Below, piece after piece: positions 9,054 to 17,617 of a DNA stretch of 55,480 nucleotides. This DNA is from JBCCMQ01 sp039026235 (GTDB lineage: Bacteria; Pseudomonadota; Alphaproteobacteria; Rhodobacterales; Rhodobacteraceae). Location: positions 1 through 55,480 of the forward strand of contig JBCCMQ010000019.1 of the NCBI GenBank assembly GCA_039026235.1, in the 5' to 3' direction. The notes below the pieces were generated by a model. That model was not told where the DNA came from. It did not search any database and was given only the letters and a program-made list of their open reading frames with translations. The position numbers and the translations under genes were made by a program. Numbering within the stretch: the first letter of the stretch is position 1; each line of letters opens with the position of its first letter.

Positions 9054-9929
9054 ATGCACCCTGCACCATCGATAATTGCGTTCACCTCCCTCTCAGGACT
9101 TGGGTTCGGGCTCTTGTTCTGGCTTGGACTCGGTCTTCCTGCCGTCGGCGGCTGGGCCGCCTTTATCTTTTTCGCCATCGCTTTCGCGCTGGCCTGCGGC
9201 GGCCTCTTGGCATCGACCTTCCACCTTGGACACCCGGAACGGGCGCTCAAAGCGTTTACCCAGTGGCGTTCAAGCTGGCTAAGCCGGGAAGCCTGGGCAT
9301 CGGTGATCGCCCTGAGCCTCAACGGCATTTACGCCCTTTTTGTCGTCTTCTTCTCGACGCCGCTGCCGGCTTTGGGGGCCTTAGGGGCCCTGGCTGCGCT
9401 CGGTACGGTCTACGCAACCTCGATGATCTACGGCCAGCTGCGGACAGTTCCGCGTTGGAATCACTGGCACACGCCAGCGCTTTTCATCGCGCTTTCCCTG
9501 ACCGGTGGCGCCTTGTTGGCAGGTCAGATAATCGCAGCCTTGATCGGTTTGCTAATCTGTGCCGTCTTGCAGGTCTGGGCCTGGGTTATGGGCGACAAGA
9601 GGTTCGTCGAACGCGGTCACACCATGGGCACCGCCACGGGGCTGGGCGACCGGGGCAAGCTGCGCCTGTTTGAGCCTCCGCATACAGGCACCAACTATCT
9701 CTTGACCGAAATGGTGCACAAGGTCGGGCGCAAGCACGCCGCCAAACTGAGGGTCATATCCATCCTATTGATGAGCGTTGTTCCCGTCGCTCTTCTGCTT
9801 CTGCCCTTCAGCCACGTCTTTGCGGCCCTGGCGGTCGTGTCCCATCTTGCGGGCGTGCTCGCCGCACGCTGGTTGTTTTTCGCTGAGGCCGAACATGTCG
9901 TCGGCCTATACTATGGCGCGCACGGCTAA
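9054..9929 (+). CDS. soeC: sulfite dehydrogenase membrane anchor SoeC (DmsC-like)
   Basis: A 291-residue integral membrane protein with about eight hydrophobic helices. Conserved DmsC-type features are STFHLGHPERALKAF, SWLSREAW and MIYGQLRTVPRWN. It anchors the complex and hands electrons to the quinone pool. The gene follows soeB with a 3-bp gap. Its TAA stop (9927-9929) overlaps the stop of the convergent lacI-type gene, leaving no room for a terminator between them, so read-through antisense RNA is possible. Confidence 0.83.
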   Translation: MHPAPSIIAFTSLSGLGFGLLFWLGLGLPAVGGWAAFIFFAIAFALACGGLLASTFHLGHPERALKAFTQWRSSWLSREAWASVIALSLNGIYALFVVFFSTPLPALGALGALAALGTVYATSMIYGQLRTVPRWNHWHTPALFIALSLTGGALLAGQIIAALIGLLICAVLQVWAWVMGDKRFVERGHTMGTATGLGDRGKLRLFEPPHTGTNYLLTEMVHKVGRKHAAKLRVISILLMSVVPVALLLLPFSHVFAALAVVSHLAGVLAARWLFFAEAEHVVGLYYGAHG

Positions 9930-10912
9930 AGGGTCGAGGCGCGCTTGATCAACTCCACGGGCAGCACCGCCTGAACCGGGCCCTTTCGCGGTGAGAGAAC
10001 AAGGCTGACCGCCTCGGCCACCATCGCGCCGGCGTCCTGCCGCACGGTGGTCAGGTCGTAGGACGGCCAAGACGCGGCGGGAACATCGTCAAATCCAATG
10101 ACCGCTAGATCGTCGGGAATGTTCAGGCCAGATTCGTACCGGGCCACATCCATCAAGACGAAAGCCATCAGGTCATTGGCGGCGAAAACGGCGTCCGGTC
10201 GCTCGGGTTGATCCAGCAGGGACCGCACGGCGGCGCGTGTCTGATCGGCGTCAAAACCGCCGTCCACGCGCCGCCATAGGCTGCGGCCCGCATCGCCCAG
10301 GGCCTTCACAAACCCTTCCTCGCGGTCGCGCTGCGTGGATGCCACGGCGCTGCCCGCCACATAGGCGATCCTGCGATGGCCTGCCGCCATAAGATGCGCG
10401 GCTGCCAGGCGACCCCCGGCCAGATTATCGGATACCACGCTTGTGGCCGCACGCGCCATATCCCGGCGATTGAAAAGGACCACAGGAACCCCAAGCTCTT
10501 CGGCCCATTTCACCATGTTGGAGGTCATGGAAATCGACGCCATGATCAATCCATCGACCTGATAATCCAAAAGCTCTTCGGTCACGCGCCGAACACTTCG
10601 ATCAAGATCGGCCGCCATGAAAATCATCACATGATAGCCTTCGGCCTGCAGCGCATTCGACAGCTTTTCCAGCACCACCGGATAGAAGTGGTTATCGAGA
10701 TAGCCAACGACCAATCCGATGATCCGGCTTTTTCCTGTCAGAAGAGACCGCGCGAGAACGTTTGGACGATAGCCAAGGGCCGTTGCCGCCTCGCGCACCT
10801 TCCGGGCCGTTTTTTCCGACACGCTGGCGCCGGGCGTGAATACCCGGCTTACCGCCGAGCGGCTGACACCGGCACGCTTTGCTACTTCGAAAGAAGTCAC
10901 ACGCCCGGTCAT
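9926..10912 (-). CDS. LacI-family transcriptional regulator
   Basis: A 328-residue regulator. Residues 3-50 form the LacI helix-turn-helix and hinge (VTSFEVAKRAGVSRSAVSRV, then KVREAATALGYRPNVLARSL), followed by a periplasmic-binding-like sugar domain (IIGLVVGYLDNHFYPVVLE ... IPDDLAVIGFDDVPAASW). Start at ATG 10912; the 71-codon open extension upstream is not protein-like. It is the last gene of the leftward ABC sugar operon, so it likely senses that transporter's sugar. Two palindromes at the operon promoter (15399-15414 and 15445-15452) are its probable sites. Confidence 0.93.
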   Translation of the reverse strand: MTGRVTSFEVAKRAGVSRSAVSRVFTPGASVSEKTARKVREAATALGYRPNVLARSLLTGKSRIIGLVVGYLDNHFYPVVLEKLSNALQAEGYHVMIFMAADLDRSVRRVTEELLDYQVDGLIMASISMTSNMVKWAEELGVPVVLFNRRDMARAATSVVSDNLAGGRLAAAHLMAAGHRRIAYVAGSAVASTQRDREEGFVKALGDAGRSLWRRVDGGFDADQTRAAVRSLLDQPERPDAVFAANDLMAFVLMDVARYESGLNIPDDLAVIGFDDVPAASWPSYDLTTVRQDAGAMVAEAVSLVLSPRKGPVQAVLPVELIKRASTL

Positions 10913-11018
10913 GGGCTGCCGGTAAACAAAAGCCAGTCCACGAGGAAGCGGGACCGGCAAACCGGGCGCAGTGTCCGGCGATCCGCCATCTTGCCCAGCA
11001 AAACCACCTGGTACACTC

Positions 11019-11897
11019 CTAGCCTTTGACCGCCCCCGCAGTGAGACCGCTGACGATCTGGCGTTGGAAGAACATGACCAGCAGAAACAGTGGAACTGTG
11101 GCCGACACAACTGCCGCGACGGCATACATCACGTTGCCTTCGGTGTAGGTCGTCCCAAGGAACGCGGCGATCTGTGGGATCATGGTCCGGTTATCTTGGT
11201 TCAACAGCATCGTGGTGACGGCAAAGTCGTTGTAGGCCAGAAGAAAGCTAAAGAGCCCGGTCGTGATCACTCCTGGCCACATCACCGGGATGATCACATA
11301 GCGGAACGCCTGAAACTGGGTACAGCCATCCACCCGGGCACTCTCATCCAGATCCTTCGGAATCTTTTGGAAGAATGAATGCAGCATCCACAACGTGAAA
11401 GGCTGATTGATGGCCACAAGGACGATAATGGCGGTGGGAAGATACCCCCACAGGTTCCACTGAAAGAACGGCGGCAGATAGCCGGAAACCAGGGTGATCG
11501 GCGGCATCGCACGGAAGATCAATGCGGTAATCAGCAGCCAGAAGACGTAGTTATGTCCCGACCGGCTGAGCGCATAGCCGCCAAGTGTCCCAATGGTCAG
11601 CGATGTACAGACGACGAAGAAACATACGATAAAAGTGTTGATCGCATTCCGCCAGAATTCGTTGATAACCCAGGCCCCTGCATAGCCATCGGAGGTATAT
11701 GGACCGCCATGGGCGATACGGGTGCGTTCGCCCGTGATGGCATCGGTCCAATTCGCGATCGAAAAGAAATCAAGCTCGACCTTGAACGACCCCCAGACCG
11801 TCCACAGGAAGGGGAACGCCGCAAGAAGAAGCCAGGCAATCAAGAATGCTACCAGACCAATACGAAGCGAAAGCGGTGTGCGTCGGGTTGCCGCCAT
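11019..11897 (-). CDS. sugar ABC transporter permease (MalG type)
   Basis: A 292-residue CUT1 inner-membrane permease with six predicted helices and the EAA loop ESARVDGCTQFQAFRYVIIPVMWPG-type motif near residue 190 that docks the ATPase. The C-terminus (QRQIVSGLTAGAVKG) is typical for MalG-like subunits. It lies 2 bp downstream of the MalF-like gene. A periplasmic loop after helix 1 (residues about 40-75, with WTDAITGERTRI) is longer than in MalG. Forms one half of the pore for an unidentified sugar or polyol. Confidence 0.9.
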   Translation of the reverse strand: MAATRRTPLSLRIGLVAFLIAWLLLAAFPFLWTVWGSFKVELDFFSIANWTDAITGERTRIAHGGPYTSDGYAGAWVINEFWRNAINTFIVCFFVVCTSLTIGTLGGYALSRSGHNYVFWLLITALIFRAMPPITLVSGYLPPFFQWNLWGYLPTAIIVLVAINQPFTLWMLHSFFQKIPKDLDESARVDGCTQFQAFRYVIIPVMWPGVITTGLFSFLLAYNDFAVTTMLLNQDNRTMIPQIAAFLGTTYTEGNVMYAVAAVVSATVPLFLLVMFFQRQIVSGLTAGAVKG

Positions 11898-11899
11898 GG

Positions 11900-12925
11900 C
11901 TAAGAACTCCCCCTGAAGTCGCGCCAGGTCCGGATCAGAACCGGCGACAAAAGGATAGCGACACCCAAAATGGTCAGTACCGATGTCGTTGCCGCTGCCG
12001 ACAGCTGGCGCGTCTCGCCACCAAGGTCATTGTAGATGATCCACGAAAGCGATTTGGCATGGGCTTGCGCATTGAAGCCCACGATTGGCTCAAAGACCCT
12101 GAAGTTATCCATGAGCTGGATCAGGGCCACAAAGGTCACCAGCGGCATCAGATGCGGAATGACCACATATCTGATCTGCTGCCAGCGGGTCGCCCCGTCG
12201 ATCTGTGCACTTTCAAGCGTGTCCTGTGGCACGGTCTGCAGACCAGCGTAGAACACGACGAAAGCAAATGGCGCCGACGACCAGATGCCATAGACGAACA
12301 GCGCGATCCACATAAGGGGTGTCGACGCCTTGAGAGACAGGTCCGGGTCATTGGCAAGATAGGAAATGAGATTGCCCAGCACGCCCCGGCTGTCGATCAT
12401 CCAGAAAAGGATCAGCGACCCGACCAGCGGCGTCACGATCATCGGCAGCAGCGAGAAGAAAATGACCAAACCCTTGATCTGCCGGCTTAGCGAATTTACC
12501 GCCACGGCAATTGCAAACCCGAGAATGATCAGGAGCGGCGTGCAGACAAAGGTGTAGCTTAGCGTAAAGGACAGGGCATCGTAGAAAGGCAAATCCAGAA
12601 CGGTCGCGAAAAAACTGCCAAGACCATCTGACGTGCGCCAAGCCTCGCCAATGTCACTGAACGCCAGATGTCCCCGGTCGAGATAAATCTCCAGACCGGC
12701 AAAGCGCCCCAGTGGCTGCTCTTCCGACAACAGCGCCGTTGCTTCCTGATCGATAACCGTCGACTTGGTGCAGCCGAAAGGCCCGCAGTTTTCGGTCTCG
12801 ACAAGGACCGCCTCATGCGGAACGAACAATGACTGAATAACCACCGACACGATCGGTGCCGCAATAAAGACCAGCATTGCCAGCGCTGTCGGCAGAAAGA
12901 ACCAGAAAAAGGTTCTGTGCTTCAT
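11900..12925 (-). CDS. sugar ABC transporter permease (MalF type)
   Basis: A 341-residue CUT1 permease. After the first helix there is a roughly 75-residue periplasmic insertion containing two Cys (CGPFGC), likely a disulfide, then five more helices with the EAA motif LESAQIDGATRWQQIRYVVI. It pairs with the MalG-like gene just downstream (2-bp gap). Start at ATG 12925. The insertion is larger than in many short MalF homologues and may contact the binding protein. Substrate not determinable. Confidence 0.9.
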   Translation of the reverse strand: MKHRTFFWFFLPTALAMLVFIAAPIVSVVIQSLFVPHEAVLVETENCGPFGCTKSTVIDQEATALLSEEQPLGRFAGLEIYLDRGHLAFSDIGEAWRTSDGLGSFFATVLDLPFYDALSFTLSYTFVCTPLLIILGFAIAVAVNSLSRQIKGLVIFFSLLPMIVTPLVGSLILFWMIDSRGVLGNLISYLANDPDLSLKASTPLMWIALFVYGIWSSAPFAFVVFYAGLQTVPQDTLESAQIDGATRWQQIRYVVIPHLMPLVTFVALIQLMDNFRVFEPIVGFNAQAHAKSLSWIIYNDLGGETRQLSAAATTSVLTILGVAILLSPVLIRTWRDFRGSS

Positions 12926-12951
12926 GTCATCTCTCTCCCGGGCGGGTTGGC

Positions 12952-12974
12952 GGGGCGCATGTCAGCTGCGCCCC
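12952..12974 (-). terminator. intercistronic stem-loop after binding-protein gene
   Basis: Perfect 8-bp stem GGGGCGCA / TGCGCCCC with a 7-nt loop, between the binding-protein gene and the permease gene. There is no T-run, so it is more likely an mRNA-stabilising or partly terminating structure that raises binding protein over permease. Confidence 0.6.
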
Positions 12975-12986
12975 ATTCCATTGGCT

Positions 12987-14222
12987 TCAGAGAAAGCCCT
13001 TTTCCTTCGCAGCCGCGATATAGGCGGCCTCGACATCCTGTAGGGCCTGCTCAGCGCTTTCCTTACCTTGCATGAAATCGGACAACTCATTGCCAAGTGC
13101 CGTGTGCAGAAGCCCCATGTAAGGCAGCATAGGATAGGGAATTGTGCTCATCTTGGCGGCCTGGAATACGCCTACAGCGGCTTCGGTCGGCTCATACCCG
13201 TCGATCAGCCAAACGGCCTGGCGCCGAACTTCGTCATTTTCCAGGATCGACGGATCGATGGCCTTCTTCATTGCGACAAAGGTTGCTACGGCGTCGGCAT
13301 CGCTGATGTTCTTAGCTACGGTCCAGCCATCCCACCAAAGCGTCGATGCTGGTGTATTGCCACCGCCAACGGTCATTGGGCCCGCAATCGCGAAGCCATC
13401 GATCACTTCCTGGGGCACGCCTTCGGCCGTCACCAGTGTGGCCGCGCGCGATCCCCACATGTTCATCAGGGCGACATTGCCGGCACGGTATTCGGCGTTC
13501 GTCGCATTGGAGTCATGCGTCAGGAAATCAGGGTTCATGTATTCGGTCAGCGCCTTCATCATCTCAAGCGCCTTGACGCCTGCTTCCGTGCTGATGTTGG
13601 GTTCGGCTGAGCCTTCCTTGAAATGCGTTCCGCCGAAGCCGAGGAACATGTTGTTGAATTCCTGGGCCAGGTTCCAACCGGCGGCATAGGCACCACCAAC
13701 CGGGTTCTCGAGGATGCCCTGTTCGCGGATGACCTTGGCCGCAGCCAGCATTTCTTCGTAGGTCTTCGGCGCCTCAAGACCTGCCTGGTCCAGAATATCC
13801 TTACGGTAAACCAGGTGCTGGGCATTGGCCATGAACGCAACGGCCATGACCTGACCGTTGATCGTGATCAGCTGATTTGGCGAAAGGCCTTCGCCGTGTT
13901 GGGCAACAAGATCGTCCAGCGGGCGAATGACGTCTTCATTCATCAGGGCCACAATCGACGAGTTGGCAATAACGGCTGTGGTGTACTCGGCGGGATTGCC
14001 CGTCATGCCGGCGACATTCAGGCTCTGGTGATCGGCCGTCAGGTTCGACTCGGCCTCAACCGTGTCCGACGCGCAAGAGGCCGCGCCCGCGCCGACCGTC
14101 TGGATGGCCGGGAATTCGTTGCCGATGATGCTGATGCGACCGGCTTCGATGCCACATTCGGCGAAGGCCGCGCTTCCCATCACCGCAAATGCAGCGGTCA
14201 GTGCAAATCTCTTCATGTACAT
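12987..14222 (-). CDS. sugar ABC transporter substrate-binding protein
   Basis: A 411-residue periplasmic binding protein with a signal peptide (MKRFALTAAFAVMGSAAFA, cleavage before ECGIEAG). Family-1 extracellular-binding features include LVYRKDILDQAGLEAPKTYE and FMANAQHLVYR, with aromatic patches (WWDGWTVAK) that usually stack on sugars. GGGAG lies 10 nt before the ATG at 14222 (MYMKRF) and 16 nt before ATG 14216, so I prefer 14222. First gene after the ATPase in the LacI-controlled operon. No catabolic enzyme accompanies it, so the ligand is unknown. Confidence 0.9.
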   Translation of the reverse strand: MYMKRFALTAAFAVMGSAAFAECGIEAGRISIIGNEFPAIQTVGAGAASCASDTVEAESNLTADHQSLNVAGMTGNPAEYTTAVIANSSIVALMNEDVIRPLDDLVAQHGEGLSPNQLITINGQVMAVAFMANAQHLVYRKDILDQAGLEAPKTYEEMLAAAKVIREQGILENPVGGAYAAGWNLAQEFNNMFLGFGGTHFKEGSAEPNISTEAGVKALEMMKALTEYMNPDFLTHDSNATNAEYRAGNVALMNMWGSRAATLVTAEGVPQEVIDGFAIAGPMTVGGGNTPASTLWWDGWTVAKNISDADAVATFVAMKKAIDPSILENDEVRRQAVWLIDGYEPTEAAVGVFQAAKMSTIPYPMLPYMGLLHTALGNELSDFMQGKESAEQALQDVEAAYIAAAKEKGFL

Positions 14223-14301
14223 TTGTACTTTTCTCCCTGTTGTTGTGGACGGACCAAGGCGCCTTGGGGTTGCCGCAAACAACCCGCAACGCCCGGGTCG
14301 G

Positions 14302-15366
14302 CTAGCCGGGGGCATTGCCTCCGACGCGTTCGCCATCCTCCTGACGGAACAAGTGGCAAATACTGGCTGGAATATGGAACGATACGGTCTGTCCGATCTC
14401 GGCCCGGTAATCCTTGCTTGCCTTGACGGCGGCCAGGGCACCTCCCGCTCGCACGGTAATCATGGTCGCGTCGCCCAAGAGTTCCATGGTGTAGACGGGT
14501 GCCGTGATCTGAGCGGCATCGCCTTCGGAAAGTGTGGCGTCTTCGGCCCTGAAGCCAAGCGTCACAGGACCATCTGGGCATTCAAGACCGGACACCGATA
14601 CGTTGTCACCGGTGAAGGTTCCGCCTGACACCGTGCCCTCCAACAAATTCATCGCCGGGTTGCCGATGAAGCTGGCCACGAAGGTATTCGCCGGCCGGTC
14701 GTAAATGTCCACGGGCGTTCCCACTTGCTGGACCACGCCCTGCTTCATGATGACTACGCGATCGGCGAGCGTCATTGCCTCGATCTGGTCGTGGGTCACG
14801 TAGATTGTCGTGACCTTCAGTTCGTGGCTGAGGTTCTTGATCTGGGCCCGTGTCGAAACGCGCAGCTTCGCGTCGAGGTTCGACAGCGGTTCGTCCATCA
14901 AAAACACATTCGGTTCACGAACGATCGCCCGCGCGAGCGCCACGCGCTGGCGCTGGCCACCGGACAGCTCAGCGGGCTTACGGTGCATGAATGGTTCCAA
15001 TTCCACCATGCCGGCGGCACGCATCACGCGCTCGTCATGCTCGGCTGCGGGAACCTTACGCACCTTCAGCGGGAAGCGAATGTTCTCGTAGACGTTCATG
15101 TTGGGATAAAGGCCATAGGACTGGAAAACCATCGCGATATCGCGGTCCTTGGGGTCCAGATTATTGACCACCTTGCCGTCTATGACGATGTCCCCATCTG
15201 TGACTTCCTCAAGACCCGCGATCATGCGCATTGTTGTGGTCTTGCCGCAGCCGGACGGGCCAAGAAGGACGAGGAATTCTTCGTCCTCAATCGTCAGGTC
15301 AAACTTCTCGACACCGACGAAGGACCCCCATCGCTTCGACACGCTGCGCAGCTGTATTTCCGCCAT
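14302..15366 (-). CDS. sugar ABC transporter ATPase (MalK/UgpC type)
   Basis: A 354-residue ATP-binding subunit: Walker A GPSGCGKTT (about 36-44), Q-loop VFQSYGLYP, signature LSGGQRQRVALARA, Walker B VFLMDEPLSNLDAKLR, switch His in VTHDQIEAM, and a C-terminal MOP/TOBE-like regulatory domain from about residue 240. Promoter-proximal gene of the leftward operon, preceded by a strong AAGGGGG ribosome site. Energises import through the two permeases downstream. Confidence 0.94.
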   Translation of the reverse strand: MAEIQLRSVSKRWGSFVGVEKFDLTIEDEEFLVLLGPSGCGKTTTMRMIAGLEEVTDGDIVIDGKVVNNLDPKDRDIAMVFQSYGLYPNMNVYENIRFPLKVRKVPAAEHDERVMRAAGMVELEPFMHRKPAELSGGQRQRVALARAIVREPNVFLMDEPLSNLDAKLRVSTRAQIKNLSHELKVTTIYVTHDQIEAMTLADRVVIMKQGVVQQVGTPVDIYDRPANTFVASFIGNPAMNLLEGTVSGGTFTGDNVSVSGLECPDGPVTLGFRAEDATLSEGDAAQITAPVYTMELLGDATMITVRAGGALAAVKASKDYRAEIGQTVSFHIPASICHLFRQEDGERVGGNAPG

Positions 15367-15398
15367 CTATCCCCCTTGGATCGCGCGCGCACGCTTTT

Positions 15399-15414
15399 TT
15401 GCACACGTTTGCAA
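15399..15414. promoter_or_regulatory. LacI-type operator O1
   Basis: TTGCACACGTTTGCAA is a 16-bp palindrome with the central CG typical of LacI-family operators; 7 of 8 positions per half match. It lies 33 bp upstream of the ATPase start, immediately downstream of the predicted -10 element, so binding would block initiation. Cognate regulator is probably the LacI protein at the end of the same operon. Confidence 0.7.
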
Positions 15415-15416
15415 AA

Positions 15417-15446
15417 AGGCTAGACGCGCCCCGGCGGTTTTGCCAA
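15417..15446 (-). promoter_or_regulatory. predicted promoter of the LacI-controlled ABC operon
   Basis: On the minus strand TTGGCA (15441-15446) and TAGCCT (15417-15422) are 18 bp apart, a plausible sigma-70 pair about 50 bp before the ATPase start. The -35 box overlaps a second palindrome, AAGCGCTT (15445-15452), also of LacI operator style, so the promoter is bracketed by two sites. Confidence 0.5.
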
Positions 15447-15572
15447 GCGCTTTTTATCGCGGCGCGTCGATTTTGACCGAACAGGCGCCCTGTCGGTCGC
15501 CAGGTACGCCAAAAAAACGTACGAGATGAGCGTTCTTATCAAGCGGTACGTAGAATCAGGAGGCAGTCTTCG

Positions 15573-16631
15573 TTACCGGATTCGTTTCTCGGTCGCCTCT
15601 TCGAAAAGATATGCGCGTGCCGGATCAAATCGCAGTCCGACATTCGCACCCAAGGAAGACCTTTCATCCCCGCGCTCTTCTACGATGAGCTTTTCGCCAT
15701 TGGCCGACGTCAGATACGCGTATGACACCCCGCCAAGCGCCTCGGTCAGCTCCACACTATGGGTCGATCCACTGGGATCAATCTCGATGTGCTCGGGACG
15801 CAGCCCCATTGTCACCGATGTGCCTACCGACGGAAGGGCGACTGGTATCTCCACCGACGACTGAAGCGCCGGCACCTGAACCCCACCGTCAGCAACTTCA
15901 CCTGAAAGAAAATTCATCGACGGCGATCCGATGAAACCGGCGACAAAACGGTTGTCGGGATCACGGTACAGGTCGAGCGGCGCGCCCACCTGTTCGATGT
16001 TTCCTGCACGCAACACCACGATCTTGTCGGCAAGCGTCATCGCTTCGACCTGATCGTGCGTGACGTAGATCATCGTCGCGCCGATTTCCTTGTGAAGACG
16101 GGCGATCTCGACCCGCATCTCGACCCTCAGCTCTGCATCCAGGTTCGACAGCGGCTCGTCGAACAGGAACACCTCGGGCCCGCGCACGATAGCGCGTCCG
16201 ATGGCGACGCGCTGCCTCTGGCCGCCCGACAGCGCTGCGGGCTTTCTTTTCAAATACTGGTCGAGCTTCAAGATGCGGCTGGCCTCACCGACTTTCGACT
16301 TGATTTCGGCGGCGGGATGGCCGGTCATTTTTAGCCCGAAGCCCATATTGTCTTCGACTGACATGTGCGGATACAGAGCGTAGGTCTGGAACACCATGGC
16401 AACGCCGCGGTCAGCGGGATCAAGGTGGGTCACCTCGCGTTCGCCGATCCGGATCTGGCCGTCGCTGGTTTCCTCAAGGCCTGCGACCATGCGCAAAAGC
16501 GTCGATTTTCCGCAACCGGACGGCCCGACAAAGACGCAAAATTCGCCGTCATCTATACCAAGGTCCACGCCGTGGATAACCTGGACATCGCCGTAGCGCT
16601 TGAAAACCTTGTTCAGCGTAACCCCCGACAT
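15573..16631 (-). CDS. sugar ABC transporter ATPase (MalK/UgpC type), galactoside system
   Basis: A 352-residue ATPase with Walker A GPSGCGKST, Q-loop VFQTYALYP, signature LSGGQRQRVAIGRA, Walker B VFLFDEPLSNLDAELR, switch VTHDQVEAM, and a C-terminal TOBE region (MGLRPEHIEIDP). Its ATG overlaps the stop of the upstream iclR-type gene by one base (TGATG), so both are coupled. The rightward system starting at 17618 has binding protein and permeases but no ATPase of its own, so this gene most likely supplies it. Confidence 0.93.
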   Translation of the reverse strand: MSGVTLNKVFKRYGDVQVIHGVDLGIDDGEFCVFVGPSGCGKSTLLRMVAGLEETSDGQIRIGEREVTHLDPADRGVAMVFQTYALYPHMSVEDNMGFGLKMTGHPAAEIKSKVGEASRILKLDQYLKRKPAALSGGQRQRVAIGRAIVRGPEVFLFDEPLSNLDAELRVEMRVEIARLHKEIGATMIYVTHDQVEAMTLADKIVVLRAGNIEQVGAPLDLYRDPDNRFVAGFIGSPSMNFLSGEVADGGVQVPALQSSVEIPVALPSVGTSVTMGLRPEHIEIDPSGSTHSVELTEALGGVSYAYLTSANGEKLIVEERGDERSSLGANVGLRFDPARAYLFEEATEKRIR

Positions 16632-17461
16632 CAGTGTCCCTCTTTCGCTGTTTGTTGTGTTTGGCGGACTTCCGGAAACCGCCAGTTCTCCAGATCAGAT
16701 GCAATGGCATCGGCGGTTTTCGAAAGTTGTGGAGCATGTGATTCGAGCGCACCAAGTGAGGTTGTCGCTGTACTGCCGGTGACCGACAGCGCACCAAGTA
16801 CGCGCCCGTTGGCCGAGAGAATCGGGCGGGCAAGACAGATGATGCCCGGCTCGTGTTCTTCCCGATCAAAGGCATATCCGGTGGACCGAATAACCTGCAG
16901 TTCGCTCCGGAACGTCCGTTCATTCGTATGAGTTGCGGCCGTGTAGGAATGCCAGCTTTGCTGCGCCAGCACCGATGCCAGATCATTTTCCGGAAGCCAG
17001 GCAAGCATGGCCTTGCCCACCCCCGTGCAATAGGCCGGGCCGATCTTTCCGGCCTGGGAATACATCTCGACCGGCTGACTGGCGTTGCGCTTGTCGACGT
17101 ACAGAACCTGCCCGTGGTCGAGCTGAGCAAGGTGAAGCGTTTGTTCCAACTTCGCCGCCAGATCATCCAGATGCGGACCGGCCACGGGCGCAAGGCTGGA
17201 TTGCCGCCAGGCCGCATGGGCCAGGCGCACCAGCCGCAACCCGGGCGCATAGGTCTGCGCCACCGGATCATGGGCGACCATGCCCTGATTGGTCAGGGTT
17301 TGCAGAAGCCGGTAGAGCGTCGCCTTGGGATAAGGGCACAGCGCCTGAAGGTCGACCAGCCGCACGGGGCGGCCTGCGCCGGACACATGATCCAGCACGT
17401 CAAGCGCCTTGCCAACCGTGCCGTCGCCATGGGCAACGGCCGCGTTCCTGCGAACGTTCAC
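16631..17461 (-). CDS. IclR-family transcriptional regulator
   Basis: A 276-residue regulator: winged helix at residues about 15-75 (TVGKALDVLDHVSGAGRPV, YPKATLYRLLQTLTNQGMV) and an IclR effector domain (YCTGVGKAMLAWLPENDL, TGYAFDREEHEPGIICLARP). It is divergent from the galactoside transport and catabolic operon and co-transcribed with its ATPase. A palindrome at 17559-17575 in the shared gap is the likely operator. Effector is probably galactose, a galactoside or a pathway intermediate (inference). Confidence 0.92.
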   Translation of the reverse strand: MNVRRNAAVAHGDGTVGKALDVLDHVSGAGRPVRLVDLQALCPYPKATLYRLLQTLTNQGMVAHDPVAQTYAPGLRLVRLAHAAWRQSSLAPVAGPHLDDLAAKLEQTLHLAQLDHGQVLYVDKRNASQPVEMYSQAGKIGPAYCTGVGKAMLAWLPENDLASVLAQQSWHSYTAATHTNERTFRSELQVIRSTGYAFDREEHEPGIICLARPILSANGRVLGALSVTGSTATTSLGALESHAPQLSKTADAIASDLENWRFPEVRQTQQTAKEGH

Positions 17462-17509
17462 TGTCTCCTCCCTGCACTTGCTGTGATGTCGATTGTCTCA
17501 GCAAGGTTG

Positions 17510-17540
17510 TTGACAAACATAGGCAGGGTGGCGTTAAGAT
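17510..17540 (+). promoter_or_regulatory. predicted promoter of galactoside operon
   Basis: TTGACA at 17510-17515 is followed 19 bp later by TAAGAT (17535-17540). The -35 is perfect; the spacing is slightly long. It lies 80-110 bp before the binding-protein start and just upstream of the IclR-type palindrome. Confidence 0.45.
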
Positions 17541-17558
17541 TTCAATATTAAAAACCAG

Positions 17559-17575
17559 GTTCCAAATAATGGAAC
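17559..17575. promoter_or_regulatory. IclR-type operator
   Basis: GTTCCA-AATAA-TGGAAC is a perfect 6-bp inverted repeat with a 5-bp AT spacer, in the style of known IclR-family boxes (TTCCA/TGGAA halves). It lies in the divergent iclR/binding-protein gap, downstream of the predicted rightward promoter, so it could repress it. Confidence 0.65.
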
Positions 17576-17617
17576 ACTTGCGTGAACCTGGGAAATGGGA
17601 CCAAAAGGGAGGACACC

